Origin: Bradyrhizobium cenepequi
GTDB taxonomy: Bacteria; Pseudomonadota; Alphaproteobacteria; Rhizobiales; Xanthobacteraceae
Direction of reading: 5' to 3'
Assembly: GCF_020329485.1 (NCBI RefSeq)
Contig: NZ_JAGKJI010000020.1
Span: 54,790-118,789 of the forward strand
Length of the DNA: 64,000 bases
Below the pieces are notes generated by a model, which searched no databases, was not told the origin of the DNA, and saw only the letters and a list, made by a program, of their open reading frames with translations. The translations under genes and the position numbers were made by a program. Below are positions 42,568-51,162 of this stretch, one piece after another; the stretch's first letter is position 1; the number at the start of each line of letters is the position of its first letter.

Positions 42568-43869
42568 TTACACATGCTCATACACCGTTCGCCCGCCGAC
42601 AATGGTGCGCACGACGCGGCCGGAGAAGCGGGCTTCATCGAACGGCGTGTTCTTGCACAGCGATTTGAGGTCGGCGGGATCGAGCACCCAGGGCGTATCC
42701 GGATCGATCACGATCACGTCGGCCGGCGAGCCGGCGCGCAGCGAGCCGCCGGGCAGACCCAGCAATTCGGCGGGACGGGTCGACATCGCCCGGATCAAGG
42801 TCTTGAAATCCATCTCGCCATTATGGATGAGCCGCAGTCCCGCCGTTAGCATGGTCTGCAGCCCGACCGCACCAAAGGCGGCCTCGGCGAACGGCAGGCG
42901 CTTGACCTCGACGTCCTGCGGATTGTGGTCGGACATGATGACATCGATGAGACCGGAGGCCAGCGCCGCGACCAATGCCTGGCGGTCGTCCTCGGTGCGC
43001 AGCGGCGGCGACAGTTTCAGGAACGTCCGGTAAGGCCCGATGTCGTTCTCGTTCAGCGTGACGTGATTGATCGAGACGGAGGCGGAGACGTCGGCGCCTG
43101 CATCGCGGGTACGTTTCAGGATTTCAAGCGACTCCGCGGTGGTGAGGGAGGCCGCGTGATAGCGCCCGCCGGTAAGCACCGCGAGGTGCATGTCGCGTTC
43201 GAGCATGATCGACTCGGCGGCATAGGGGATGCCGGCAAGCCCCAGCCTTGTCGCGAACTCGCCCTCGTTCATCACGCCTTCGCCGACAAGGTCGGGATCC
43301 TCGGTGTGGTGCACGATCAGCGCGTCGAAGTCGCGAGCGTAGGTGAGCGCGCGGCGCATCACCTGCGCGTTGGTGACGCTCTTGTCGCCATCAGTGAAAG
43401 CGACCGCGCCGGCGGCTTTCAGGAGGCCGATCTCGGTCATCTCCTCGCCGCGCAGGCCCTTGGTCAACGCCGCCATCGGATGGATGTTGACGATCGCAGT
43501 GTCGCGTGCGCGGCGCATCACGAAATCGACGGTCGCCGAATTGTCGATCACGGGCGAAGTGTTCGGCTGGCAGATGATGGTGGTGATGCCGCCGGCGGCC
43601 GCGGCGAGACTGGCGGACGCAAAGGTTTCGCGATGGTTCGCGCCGGGCTCGCCGACAAAGGCGCGCATGTCGATCAGGCCGGGAGCAACGATCTTGCCGG
43701 CGCAATTGACGATATCGGTGCCTTCGGGGACACCCGCGGTGCCGATGCCGCGCTTGCTATCGCGGATCATCCCATCCGCGATAAGGACGTCGGCGGGCCC
43801 GTCGAGATCGCGCGAGGGATCGACGACGCGGGCATTGGCAAGCAGGATTGGGCGACGATCGGTCAGCAT
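42568..43869 (-). CDS. Dihydroorotase-like protein lacking zinc ligands (PyrC'/PyrX type)
   Basis: The 433-residue protein has the type-I dihydroorotase fold and many of its landmarks (GEEMTEIGLLKAAGAVAFTD, NEGEFATRLGLAGIP, FKTLIRAMSTRPAELLGLP). The catalytic HxH motif is missing: where active enzymes have DxHxH, this protein has DMRAFVGEPG with Arg69 and Phe71. The third histidine (CHIST in active enzymes) is Ser241 (HAASLTT). This matches the inactive 'pseudo-dihydroorotase' that stabilises class-A aspartate transcarbamoylase dodecamers in Pseudomonas and related bacteria. It lies 4 bases after pyrB, consistent with a structural subunit. An active dihydroorotase must be elsewhere in the genome. 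Confidence 0.85.
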   Translation of the reverse strand: MLTDRRPILLANARVVDPSRDLDGPADVLIADGMIRDSKRGIGTAGVPEGTDIVNCAGKIVAPGLIDMRAFVGEPGANHRETFASASLAAAAGGITTIICQPNTSPVIDNSATVDFVMRRARDTAIVNIHPMAALTKGLRGEEMTEIGLLKAAGAVAFTDGDKSVTNAQVMRRALTYARDFDALIVHHTEDPDLVGEGVMNEGEFATRLGLAGIPYAAESIMLERDMHLAVLTGGRYHAASLTTAESLEILKRTRDAGADVSASVSINHVTLNENDIGPYRTFLKLSPPLRTEDDRQALVAALASGLIDVIMSDHNPQDVEVKRLPFAEAAFGAVGLQTMLTAGLRLIHNGEMDFKTLIRAMSTRPAELLGLPGGSLRAGSPADVIVIDPDTPWVLDPADLKSLCKNTPFDEARFSGRVVRTIVGGRTVYEHV

Positions 43870-43873
43870 GATC

Positions 43874-44827
43874 TCACGCGTTCGGCAGGTTGCGGGCGAG
43901 CGCTTCCAGCACCGCCATCCGCACTGCCACTCCCATTTCGACCTGTTCGCGGATCACCGACTGCGCGCCGTCGGCGACTGCCGAGTCGATCTCGACGCCG
44001 CGGTTCATCGGCCCCGGATGCATCACCAGCGCGTCAGGCTTGGCGTAGGACAGCTTCTTCTGGTCGAGGCCGAAATACTGGAAATACTCGCCCGACGACG
44101 GCACGAAGGAGCCGTTCATGCGCTCGCGCTGCAGGCGCAGCATCATCACGATGTCGGCGCCATCGAGCCCCTCGCGCATGTCGCGGGCGACCTCGACCCC
44201 CATCCGCTCGATGCCGCGCGGCAGCAGCGTCGATGGCGCGACCACGCGGACGCGGGCGCCCATGGTGTTGAGCAGGAGGATGTTGGAGCGCGCGACGCGC
44301 GAATGCATGACGTCGCCGCAGATCGCGATCACGAGCCCCTCGATCCGGCCCTTGTTGCGGCGGATGGTCAGCGCATCGAGCAGGGCCTGAGTCGGATGCT
44401 CGTGCGCGCCATCGCCGGCATTGATCACGGAACCGTCAACCTTGCGCGCCAGAAGTTCCACCGCGCCGGAGGCGTGGTGGCGCACCACCAGGATATCCGG
44501 GTGCATCGCGTTCAATGTCACCGCGGTGTCCATCAGCGTCTCGCCCTTGCGCATCGAGGACGAGGACACCGACATGTTCATGACGTCGGCGCCCAGCCTT
44601 TTTCCCGCGATCTCGAACGAGGATTGCGTCCGCGTCGAGGCCTCGAAGAACAGGTTGACCTGGGTGCGGCCGCGCAGGGATGCGCGTTTCTTGTCCACCT
44701 GGCGGTTGAGCTCGACATATTCCTCGGACAGATCGAGCAGCCCGGTGATGTCGGCAGCGGAAAGTCCCTCGATGCCCAGCAGATGCCGGTGACCGAGGAC
44801 AAAGGTCGATTTCAATGATGGGGTCAT
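43874..44827 (-). CDS. pyrB: Aspartate carbamoyltransferase catalytic subunit
   Basis: The 317-residue protein makes carbamoyl-aspartate, the first committed step of pyrimidine synthesis. The carbamoyl-phosphate loop is EASTRTQSSFE. HPTQALLD and VMHPGPMNRGVEID bracket the aspartate domain, and the loop with NMSVSSSSMRKGET supplies substrate Ser and Lys. The ATG at 44827 begins with TPSLKSTF, the usual class. No pyrI is adjacent, but the non-catalytic dihydroorotase homologue is immediately downstream, as in class-A ATCases. Confidence 0.96.
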   Translation of the reverse strand: MTPSLKSTFVLGHRHLLGIEGLSAADITGLLDLSEEYVELNRQVDKKRASLRGRTQVNLFFEASTRTQSSFEIAGKRLGADVMNMSVSSSSMRKGETLMDTAVTLNAMHPDILVVRHHASGAVELLARKVDGSVINAGDGAHEHPTQALLDALTIRRNKGRIEGLVIAICGDVMHSRVARSNILLLNTMGARVRVVAPSTLLPRGIERMGVEVARDMREGLDGADIVMMLRLQRERMNGSFVPSSGEYFQYFGLDQKKLSYAKPDALVMHPGPMNRGVEIDSAVADGAQSVIREQVEMGVAVRMAVLEALARNLPNA

Positions 44828-45063
44828 TAAAGCCAGAGCTATAGGCGTGGTTGGTCGGCGGGGCAAGCGGGAATAGGGGGCGAATGAGTTTTCCCCCGAT
44901 CTGGCGCAATCCCGTCATGGGACGGCGGAACAGGCTGGTCGCCGCGGGGCTTTGTCGACTATTCCAGGGCGCAGCGGCATTTTTTCGCTGCCCCGCGCGG
45001 GCGGGCCGGCCTATGATTTCCGTAAACGCCACCACCGCGCCATTCCCGCTTTCAGGAAGCGTC

Positions 45064-46710
45064 ATGACCCAATCAAGCTCTTCGACCCATGAGGTCTTCA
45101 ACCAGTCGCCGCCGTTCGAGGATGTCGATCTGTTCACGCTCGACAAGCCGCTGGTGGCGGCGGTGGCCGCCAATGGCGGCGGCTCGGCGCAGGCTGAGCT
45201 ATCGCAATTCGGCAAGCATTGGGGCTCGTCGGCGATGGCGGAGCGGGGCCGCATCGCCAATGAGAACACGCCGAAACTGCGCACCTTCGATTCCCGCGGC
45301 AACCGGCGCGACGTGGTCGAGTTTCATCCGGCCTATCACGAATTGATGGCTCACAGCGCGCATGCCGGCGTGCACAACTCGACCTGGACCGCTAGCGGCA
45401 AGCCCGCGGGTGGGGCAGCGGAAGTGGTGCGCGCGGCAAAATTCTATATCGCCGCGCAGGTCGAGACCGGTCATCTCTGCCCGATCACGATGACACGCGC
45501 CGCCGTCGCCGCGCTGGCCTCGCAACCCAACCTGCTGGCGAGGACGATGCCTGTCATCGCCACGCGCTCCTATGATCCGAACTTCATGCCCTGGTGGGAG
45601 AAGCGCGGCATGACGCTCGGCATGGGCATGACCGAGAAGCAGGGCGGCACTGATGTGCGCGCCAACATGACGCGCGCGGCGCGCGATGGCGATGCCTATC
45701 GTATCACCGGGCACAAATGGTTCATGTCGGCGCCGATGTGCGACGCCTTCCTGGTGCTGGCCCAGGCCGACGATGGCTTGAGCTGCTTCTTCATGCCGCG
45801 CTTTGCGCCGGACGGATCGGTCAATGCGATCCACTTCCAGCGCCTGAAGGACAAGCTCGGCAACCGCTCCAACGCGTCGTCGGAGGTGGAATTCCACGGC
45901 GCCTATGCCGAGCGGATCGGTGAGGAAGGCAAGGGCATCCGCACCATCATCCAGATGGTGCAGCTCACGCGGCAGGACTGCGCGATCGCCTCTGCCGGCC
46001 TGATGCGCTCGGGGCTTGCGCACGCGCTGCATCATGCACGGCATCGCAGCGTGTTCCAGAAGCATCTCGCCGATCAGCCGCTGATGCAGGCGGTGCTGTC
46101 GGACATGGCGCTGCATGTCGAGGCGACGATTGCGCTGGTGATGCGGCTCTGCCGCGCGTTCGACCGCACGCCTGATGACGTGAAGGAAGCGGCCTATATG
46201 CGGCTGCTCACGGCGGCGATCAAATACTGGGTCTGCAAGAGTGCGCCCGGCTTCCTCTACGAGGCGATGGAGTGCCTCGGCGGCAACGGCTATGTCGAGG
46301 AGGGCATTCTCGCGCGACACTACCGGGAATCGCCGGTGAACGCGATCTGGGAAGGCTCGGGCAATGTGATGTGCCTCGACGTGCTGCGTGCGCTCTCGCG
46401 CGAAGCCGACGCAGCAACAGCGATCCTGCAGGAATTGACCGCGGAGACGCAGGGGTTATCAGGAGCAAGCGAGGCGGTTGCCTTGATCGGCAAGGCGTTC
46501 CGCCGCCCCGACAGTGAGCGCGTCGCGCGGCTCGTAGTCGAGAAATTGGCGCTGCTTGCTGCAAGCGCCGCGCTCAACGGCGTGAACCCGTGGCATGCGG
46601 AACTGTTCGCGGCGACACGGCTCGCGACCACGCACGCCGGCATGTACGGCGCGGTGGAGCTTGCCGAGAACGATATGCGCGCGCTGCTGGAGCGGGCGGT
46701 GCCGCATTGA
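45064..46710 (+). CDS. AidB-like acyl-CoA dehydrogenase
   Basis: The 548-residue protein matches the AidB subgroup, with FNQSPPFEDVDLFTLDKPLV near the start. The flavin region is GMTEKQGGTDVRANMTRA, followed by the catalytic-base region ECLGGNGYVEEGILARHYRE and the DNA-alkylation-response type C-terminal helices (EGSGNVMCLDVLRAL). E. coli AidB binds DNA and is linked to alkylation damage. Whether this copy works as a dehydrogenase or in damage defence is not decided by sequence. It is divergent from pyrB, about 235 bases away, and followed by a CPBP protease gene. Confidence 0.88.
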   Translation: MTQSSSSTHEVFNQSPPFEDVDLFTLDKPLVAAVAANGGGSAQAELSQFGKHWGSSAMAERGRIANENTPKLRTFDSRGNRRDVVEFHPAYHELMAHSAHAGVHNSTWTASGKPAGGAAEVVRAAKFYIAAQVETGHLCPITMTRAAVAALASQPNLLARTMPVIATRSYDPNFMPWWEKRGMTLGMGMTEKQGGTDVRANMTRAARDGDAYRITGHKWFMSAPMCDAFLVLAQADDGLSCFFMPRFAPDGSVNAIHFQRLKDKLGNRSNASSEVEFHGAYAERIGEEGKGIRTIIQMVQLTRQDCAIASAGLMRSGLAHALHHARHRSVFQKHLADQPLMQAVLSDMALHVEATIALVMRLCRAFDRTPDDVKEAAYMRLLTAAIKYWVCKSAPGFLYEAMECLGGNGYVEEGILARHYRESPVNAIWEGSGNVMCLDVLRALSREADAATAILQELTAETQGLSGASEAVALIGKAFRRPDSERVARLVVEKLALLAASAALNGVNPWHAELFAATRLATTHAGMYGAVELAENDMRALLERAVPH

Positions 46711-46774
46711 GTTGTCCGGCCGTCATGGTGGGCATGATGATGGGGGAGCAGGGGCGTACTCGATTGAAAGTCAC

Positions 46775-47554
46775 ATGACGGACGCGCTTGCCCCCGAAAA
46801 TCCTCCGCTGACGGCTGCTCCACCGCCGCTGCCGCCGCCGCGGGTGTGGAAATTCTGGGGTACGACGCTGTGGGGATTGTTCGTGTTCGGCGGCATGTTC
46901 CTCGGGCAACTCGCCGTCGTCATCTATTTCATGCTGAAGCAGGACGCGCCCAATATCGCGACCGTCATCCAAACCGTCGGCGGGGGATTGACGATTGCGC
47001 TCTCGATCATCACGGGATTGCCAGCGGTGCTGCTGGCGCTCTGGATCGCGATCCGTCCGACCCGGACGCCTTTTGCCGATTATCTCGCGCTGCGCTGGAC
47101 CTCCTGGAAGAACTTCGCCATCGGCATGGCCGCGCTGGCGCTATTGGTTGGCGTGTGGGGTCTGGTCTCGCGCGCGCTTGGCCGCGAGGTCTCGCCGGGC
47201 TTCATGGGCGACGTGTTGAAATCTGCGCAGGCCGAAGGCGCGCTTTGGCTGCTCGTCATCGCGTTCTGCATCGCCGCGCCGGTATCGGAGGAGCTTTTCG
47301 CCCGCGGCTTCCTCTATCGCGGCTGGTCGGAAACGGCCCTGCGACCTGGAGGCGCGATCCTGCTGTCGTCGCTCGTCTGGACCTTGCTGCATCTGCAATA
47401 TGACTGGTTCTCCCTCAGCGAGGTATTTTCGATCGGCTTCGTGTTCGGCTATCTGCGCTACCGCTTCAACTCGACCTGGCTCACAATCGTGCTGCACGGC
47501 CTGAACAATCTCGCCGCGACGCTGCAGGCATTGTGGCTGGCGGGGCAGTCGTAG
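46775..47554 (+). CDS. CPBP-family intramembrane metalloprotease 1
   Basis: The 259-residue protein has a Pro-rich N-terminus (NPPLTAAPPPLPPP) and six to eight membrane helices. The ABI/CPBP motifs are SEELFARGFLYRGW (the EExxxR metal/catalytic motif), the later LLHLQYDW (His), and TIVLHGLNNL (His/Asn). These proteases cleave within or near the membrane. Some give bacteriocin self-immunity or process signals. It follows the AidB-like gene by 64 bases and is followed by a second CPBP gene. Confidence 0.87.
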   Translation: MTDALAPENPPLTAAPPPLPPPRVWKFWGTTLWGLFVFGGMFLGQLAVVIYFMLKQDAPNIATVIQTVGGGLTIALSIITGLPAVLLALWIAIRPTRTPFADYLALRWTSWKNFAIGMAALALLVGVWGLVSRALGREVSPGFMGDVLKSAQAEGALWLLVIAFCIAAPVSEELFARGFLYRGWSETALRPGGAILLSSLVWTLLHLQYDWFSLSEVFSIGFVFGYLRYRFNSTWLTIVLHGLNNLAATLQALWLAGQS

Positions 47555-47647
47555 CTTCTTGCGCCCTACTGGCAGGGTGATCGCCGGGCATGCTAAGTAG
47601 AAGCTTAGCTCACCTTCGCTGCGACGTTGTCGCGGAAAAAAATCGAT

Positions 47648-48409
47648 ATGTCTGATCTCGAAAAGACCAACTCCCCGGTCTCGGCACGGACTGCCCGGAC
47701 GTGGGATTTCATGGAAACGACGCTCATCAGCCTGCTCGCCTACGGCGCTTTCACTCTGGCAGCGCTGCTTGTCCTGTTCTTCTTGGTAACGGCATACGAT
47801 GGAGCAAGTATCTTTTCTCCTGCTGCTCAACTGAACGCGCTAGCGGAGCAGGGACGTTGGCAGGGCATTGCTCTCACTTTAGCTAGTCCGGTTGCCATCG
47901 CGGTGCTTTGGGTCGCTATCCGAATGGCCGGGCGTGGGTTCTCCGAATATCTTGCTCTAAACTGGCCAAGTGCAGGCGAGCTAGTCCGCGCGCTTGCGAT
48001 CACATCCATGATCTTAATGGTCCAGGGCTTCGTCACCGTGAATTTTTCCGATGGCGCAGGGGACGCTTCGCTTAATCCTTATCTCGACGTTCGAGGATAC
48101 GGTGGTTTGCTTGTCTTGTTGATCGGCGGCAGCATCGTGGCGCCGATGATGGAAGAGTTCATTGTTCGTGGCTTCATGTTTCGTGGTTGGTCGCAATCCT
48201 TTGTCGGTCCAACGGGTACTATTGTATTGACCTCAGTGGTATGGGCGCTGAATCACACGCAATACCATTGGTACGATCGCTTCTGGATATTCGTATTTGG
48301 CCTCGCTCTCGGGCACTTTCGGTGGCGCACCAACTCAACATGGCTGACTGTTATGGTTCATTCGGCGAGCAACGTCTGTTCATTCTTCTTCATGGGGCCG
48401 TACCGCTAA
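47648..48409 (+). CDS. CPBP-family intramembrane metalloprotease 2
   Basis: The 253-residue protein is a paralogue-like CPBP protease with MEEFIVRGFMFRGW (EExxxR motif), WALNHTQYHWYDR with the downstream His, and VMVHSASNV. The helix arrangement matches its upstream neighbour. Its base use is visibly more A/T-rich at third positions than the first CPBP gene, suggesting horizontal acquisition or relaxed bias. I use the ATG at 48648 minus one kb, that is at 47648; a TTG at 47627 is an unlikely alternative. Its last 20 bases overlap the 3' end of the convergent AEC transporter gene. Confidence 0.85.
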   Translation: MSDLEKTNSPVSARTARTWDFMETTLISLLAYGAFTLAALLVLFFLVTAYDGASIFSPAAQLNALAEQGRWQGIALTLASPVAIAVLWVAIRMAGRGFSEYLALNWPSAGELVRALAITSMILMVQGFVTVNFSDGAGDASLNPYLDVRGYGGLLVLLIGGSIVAPMMEEFIVRGFMFRGWSQSFVGPTGTIVLTSVVWALNHTQYHWYDRFWIFVFGLALGHFRWRTNSTWLTVMVHSASNVCSFFFMGPYR

Positions 48410-49337
48410 AGCCACTTGCAGCGAGCGCAATGACAACAGGCATCGTGATCGCAGCGAGAATTGTCTGCAGCGTGATGATCTGGGCGAGCAGCGGTGCATC
48501 GCCGCCCATCTGGCGGGCGAGCACATAGGCCGAAGAGGAGGTGGGTACCGCCGAGGCGACGGCGACGATGACGAGGCTTGCGCCTGACAGCCCGAACGCG
48601 AGCGCGAACGACACGGCGAGCGCGGGCATGGCGATCAGCTTCAGAAACACCGTGATGCTGGCGGCGAGGCTTGGCCGGAACATGCCTTCGAGATGCAGGC
48701 CGGCGCCGGTGACCAGCAGGCCGATTGCAAGCGAGGAGCGGCCGAGTGCGTCGGCGACGTCATGCCAGAGCTTTGGCAGCGGCAAGTGGCTTACATTCAA
48801 GAGGAGCCCGATGACGCAGGCCCAGATCAGCGGATTTTTCACCACGGTCATGACGATGGCGCGGGCCGACTGCTTTTGCGGCGCTGCGTAATGCGCGAGC
48901 ACGGAGACGCTGAACACATTGACCAGCGGGATGATCGCGACCATCGCGACAGAGGCGAGCGCGAGCCCGACATCGCCGTAGAGGCTGCCTGACACCGCGA
49001 GCGCGACATAGGTCTGCCAGCGGGTGGCGCCCTGGAACACCGAGGTGAAGGCGGGGCCGTCGACGCCGCTGCGCGCGAGCAGCGGGCGGAGCGCGAGGCA
49101 CAATAACGACATCGCGAGCGCCGCGAGAAACAGCGCGCCGCCGACGCCGCCGATCGGCACCTTTGTCAGGTCGGCCTTCACCAGCGTCTGGATCAAGAGC
49201 ACCGGGAACAGCACGTAATAGGTCAGCCGTTCCAGGCCTTGCCATTGCGCCTCCGGCTTGAGCAGCGTCCGCTTCAGGATGAAGCCGAGCGTGATCAAGA
49301 GGAATGTCGGCAACAGCGCCGCGATGACGACGGCCAT
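48390..49337 (-). CDS. AEC-family (auxin efflux carrier-like) transporter
   Basis: The 315-residue integral membrane protein has ten hydrophobic helices with the AEC two-fold layout. Typical stretches are ALLPTFLLITLGFILKR at the start, the GVDGPAFTSVFQGATRWQTYVAL region, and the ending SSAYVLARQMGGDAPLLAQIITLQTILA in segments. Bacterial AEC proteins export organic acids or hormones; substrate unknown. It follows ruvX with 3 bases between, indicating co-transcription. Confidence 0.88.
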   Translation of the reverse strand: MAVVIAALLPTFLLITLGFILKRTLLKPEAQWQGLERLTYYVLFPVLLIQTLVKADLTKVPIGGVGGALFLAALAMSLLCLALRPLLARSGVDGPAFTSVFQGATRWQTYVALAVSGSLYGDVGLALASVAMVAIIPLVNVFSVSVLAHYAAPQKQSARAIVMTVVKNPLIWACVIGLLLNVSHLPLPKLWHDVADALGRSSLAIGLLVTGAGLHLEGMFRPSLAASITVFLKLIAMPALAVSFALAFGLSGASLVIVAVASAVPTSSSAYVLARQMGGDAPLLAQIITLQTILAAITMPVVIALAASGFSGTAP

Positions 49338-49340
49338 ACT

Positions 49341-49823
49341 TCAGCGCTCACGCCGCAGCCGGGCCAGCCGATCCAGCGCGCCCTGCAGGATGAAGATTGC
49401 GGCGTGCTCGTCGATCACCTCGGCGCGCTTGGCGCGGCTGACATCCATGCCGATCAGTTCGCGCTCCACGGCCGCGGTCGAGAGCCGCTCGTCCCAGAAC
49501 CCGATCGCGAGCGTGGTCAGACTCGAGAGGTTGCGCGCAAAGGCGCGGGTCGATTGCGCTCGCGGCCCCTCGCTGCCGTCCATGTTGATGGGAAGCCCAA
49601 GCACGAAGCCGACCGCGTTGCGCTCTCCGGCGATCGCCAGCAACCGCGCAGCGTCGGCCTTGAACGCCTTGCGCTGGATGGTCTCGACGCCGGTAGCCAG
49701 CCGGCGATCGGGATCGGAGACGGCGACGCCAATGGTCTTGGTTCCGAGATCCAGCCCGACCAACGCGCCGCGCTCAGGCCAGTGCGCGACAGCTTCGATC
49801 AGGGGGAGGACAGGGGCGAGCAT
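49341..49823 (-). CDS. ruvX: Putative Holliday junction resolvase / pre-16S rRNA nuclease RuvX (YqgF)
   Basis: The 160-residue RNase-H-fold protein begins its domain at ALVGLDLGTKTIGVAVSDP, with the first catalytic Asp. VGFVLGLPINMDGSEGPRAQ and the terminal FWDERLSTAAVERELI then IDEHAAIFILQGALD complete the family motifs. YqgF proteins process the 5' end of 16S rRNA, and Holliday-junction cleavage has been reported for some. It is the first gene of a pair with the AEC transporter. Confidence 0.92.
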   Translation of the reverse strand: MLAPVLPLIEAVAHWPERGALVGLDLGTKTIGVAVSDPDRRLATGVETIQRKAFKADAARLLAIAGERNAVGFVLGLPINMDGSEGPRAQSTRAFARNLSSLTTLAIGFWDERLSTAAVERELIGMDVSRAKRAEVIDEHAAIFILQGALDRLARLRRER

Positions 49824-49871
49824 GACGATGCGCTTAACACGTAGTGCACTGCATAGGCAAAGCGCTTGCTT

Positions 49872-50090
49872 ACCTCCTTCCCCCTAAAACGGGGAAGGCT
49901 GGAATGGGGGTCCTGCCACGAGTCACGCTGCCCGAGTGGAGAGAGGTGATCCCCACCCGGTTTGCGCTTGGCGCGCAAACCGACCTCCCCTTTTCAAGGG
50001 GAGGTGAGGCGCAGCCGTCAGCACTGCTGCGCTCCTTGCCCCTGAAGGGGGAAGGTCGGGATGGGGGTCTGCCGCGAGTCGGGCTGCTTG
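49872..50090. repeat. Dispersed repeat block with internal direct repeat
   Basis: The gap between ruvX and the cyclase gene holds two similar units: GGGGAAGGCTGGAATGGGGG (49891 on) and GGGGAAGGTCGGGATGGGGG (50047 on). Both are followed by a variant of TGCC-CGAGTC-GCTGC. Between them lies CGACCTCCCCTTTTCAAGGG with its complement GGGGAGGTG. This looks like repeat-family sequence, not a gene. Confidence 0.65.
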
Positions 50091-50096
50091 AGTTCG

Positions 50097-51032
50097 TCAG
50101 CGGATCGCGACGGGGTTGATCATGCTCTGCACGCCGCCGCGCCAGCGCGGCTGGCCGAGCACGAACAGGAACTCATACCCCTTGTCCCTGGCGAGCTCGG
50201 CGGTGTCCATGTTCTCCAGGATGTAGGTGCCGTTCTTCGCCAGCAGGATCTGGTGCACCTCGAACACATTCTTGGATTCGAACGGCAGCACCTCGAGGCC
50301 CCAGGTATCTGCACCGATGGCCACCACGCCCTTGCCGGTGAGATAGTTGGCACCCTCGACGCCGAGGCCGGGCTCGCCTGCGGAATAGCGCTTGTCGTCC
50401 TTGCCGATCAGGCTGAGCCAGCCGGTGTGGAAGATCACGACGTCGCCCTGGCGGATCTCGACGCCCTGTTTCTTCGCGGTTTCCTCGATCTCCTTGACGT
50501 TGAAGGCGGTGCCCTCCTTGACCACGTCGGTGTTGTAATAGGCGGCCATGTCAAGCAGCACGCCGCGGGTGACCATCGGCGGTACCTTCTCGATGCCGAG
50601 CTTCTTCAAGCCGGTGGGATCGGCGAAATCGGCGAGCTTGTTGCCGTTGTAGTAGACGTGCTCGATGCCGAGATGGCCGAGGCCGTCGATCTGGCTGCCG
50701 ATGCCGACCCAGGTGTCGAGGATGTCGTCATTGTAGGTGGCCTTGTTCGGACCGATGCCCGAGATGCCCGCCTGTCCGGGCTGAACGATGGTCATCTTGA
50801 AGGTGCGCGGCGGATAGGCCGGCGTCTTGGTGTCGACGGGAATGCCGAGCGCGTAGGTCTTGCCGGTCTTCACCAAGGATGCGGCTTTGAGGACGAGCTC
50901 AGGCGTCATGTAGTTGGCGGCGCCGATCTCATCGTTCGGCCCCCATTTCGACTTGGTCCAGTCTTGTGCGCTTGCCCTTCCGACCGTAGCCAACAAGACA
51001 ACAGAACAGCACAACATGAATGCGGTGCGCAT
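50097..51032 (-). CDS. Secreted cyclase-family protein
   Basis: The 311-residue protein has a signal peptide (about residues 1-23, ending RASAQ) and the cyclase/kynurenine-formamidase fold. The usual motif HxGTHxDxxxH is present in variant form as GIGSQIDGLGH, with Gln for the central His and Ser for Thr. VVIFHTGWLSLIGKD and a YLTGKGVVAIGADTWGLEVLP loop are also typical. A hydrolase of cyclic amides or esters is plausible, acting in the periplasm. GGGAGGGACTGCG precedes the ATG. It is monocistronic. Confidence 0.85.
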   Translation of the reverse strand: MRTAFMLCCSVVLLATVGRASAQDWTKSKWGPNDEIGAANYMTPELVLKAASLVKTGKTYALGIPVDTKTPAYPPRTFKMTIVQPGQAGISGIGPNKATYNDDILDTWVGIGSQIDGLGHLGIEHVYYNGNKLADFADPTGLKKLGIEKVPPMVTRGVLLDMAAYYNTDVVKEGTAFNVKEIEETAKKQGVEIRQGDVVIFHTGWLSLIGKDDKRYSAGEPGLGVEGANYLTGKGVVAIGADTWGLEVLPFESKNVFEVHQILLAKNGTYILENMDTAELARDKGYEFLFVLGQPRWRGGVQSMINPVAIR

Positions 51033-51162
51033 CGCAGTCCCTCCCAGATGTTGACGTTATGGTTGTTGGTAGAAAGCGCCGCATACTAACGTAGCCGCGC
51101 ACGACGATCCAAAAATTTTTGATGACGCGGCTTTTCGGAATTTCGCGGAGCGGAACGATCGA

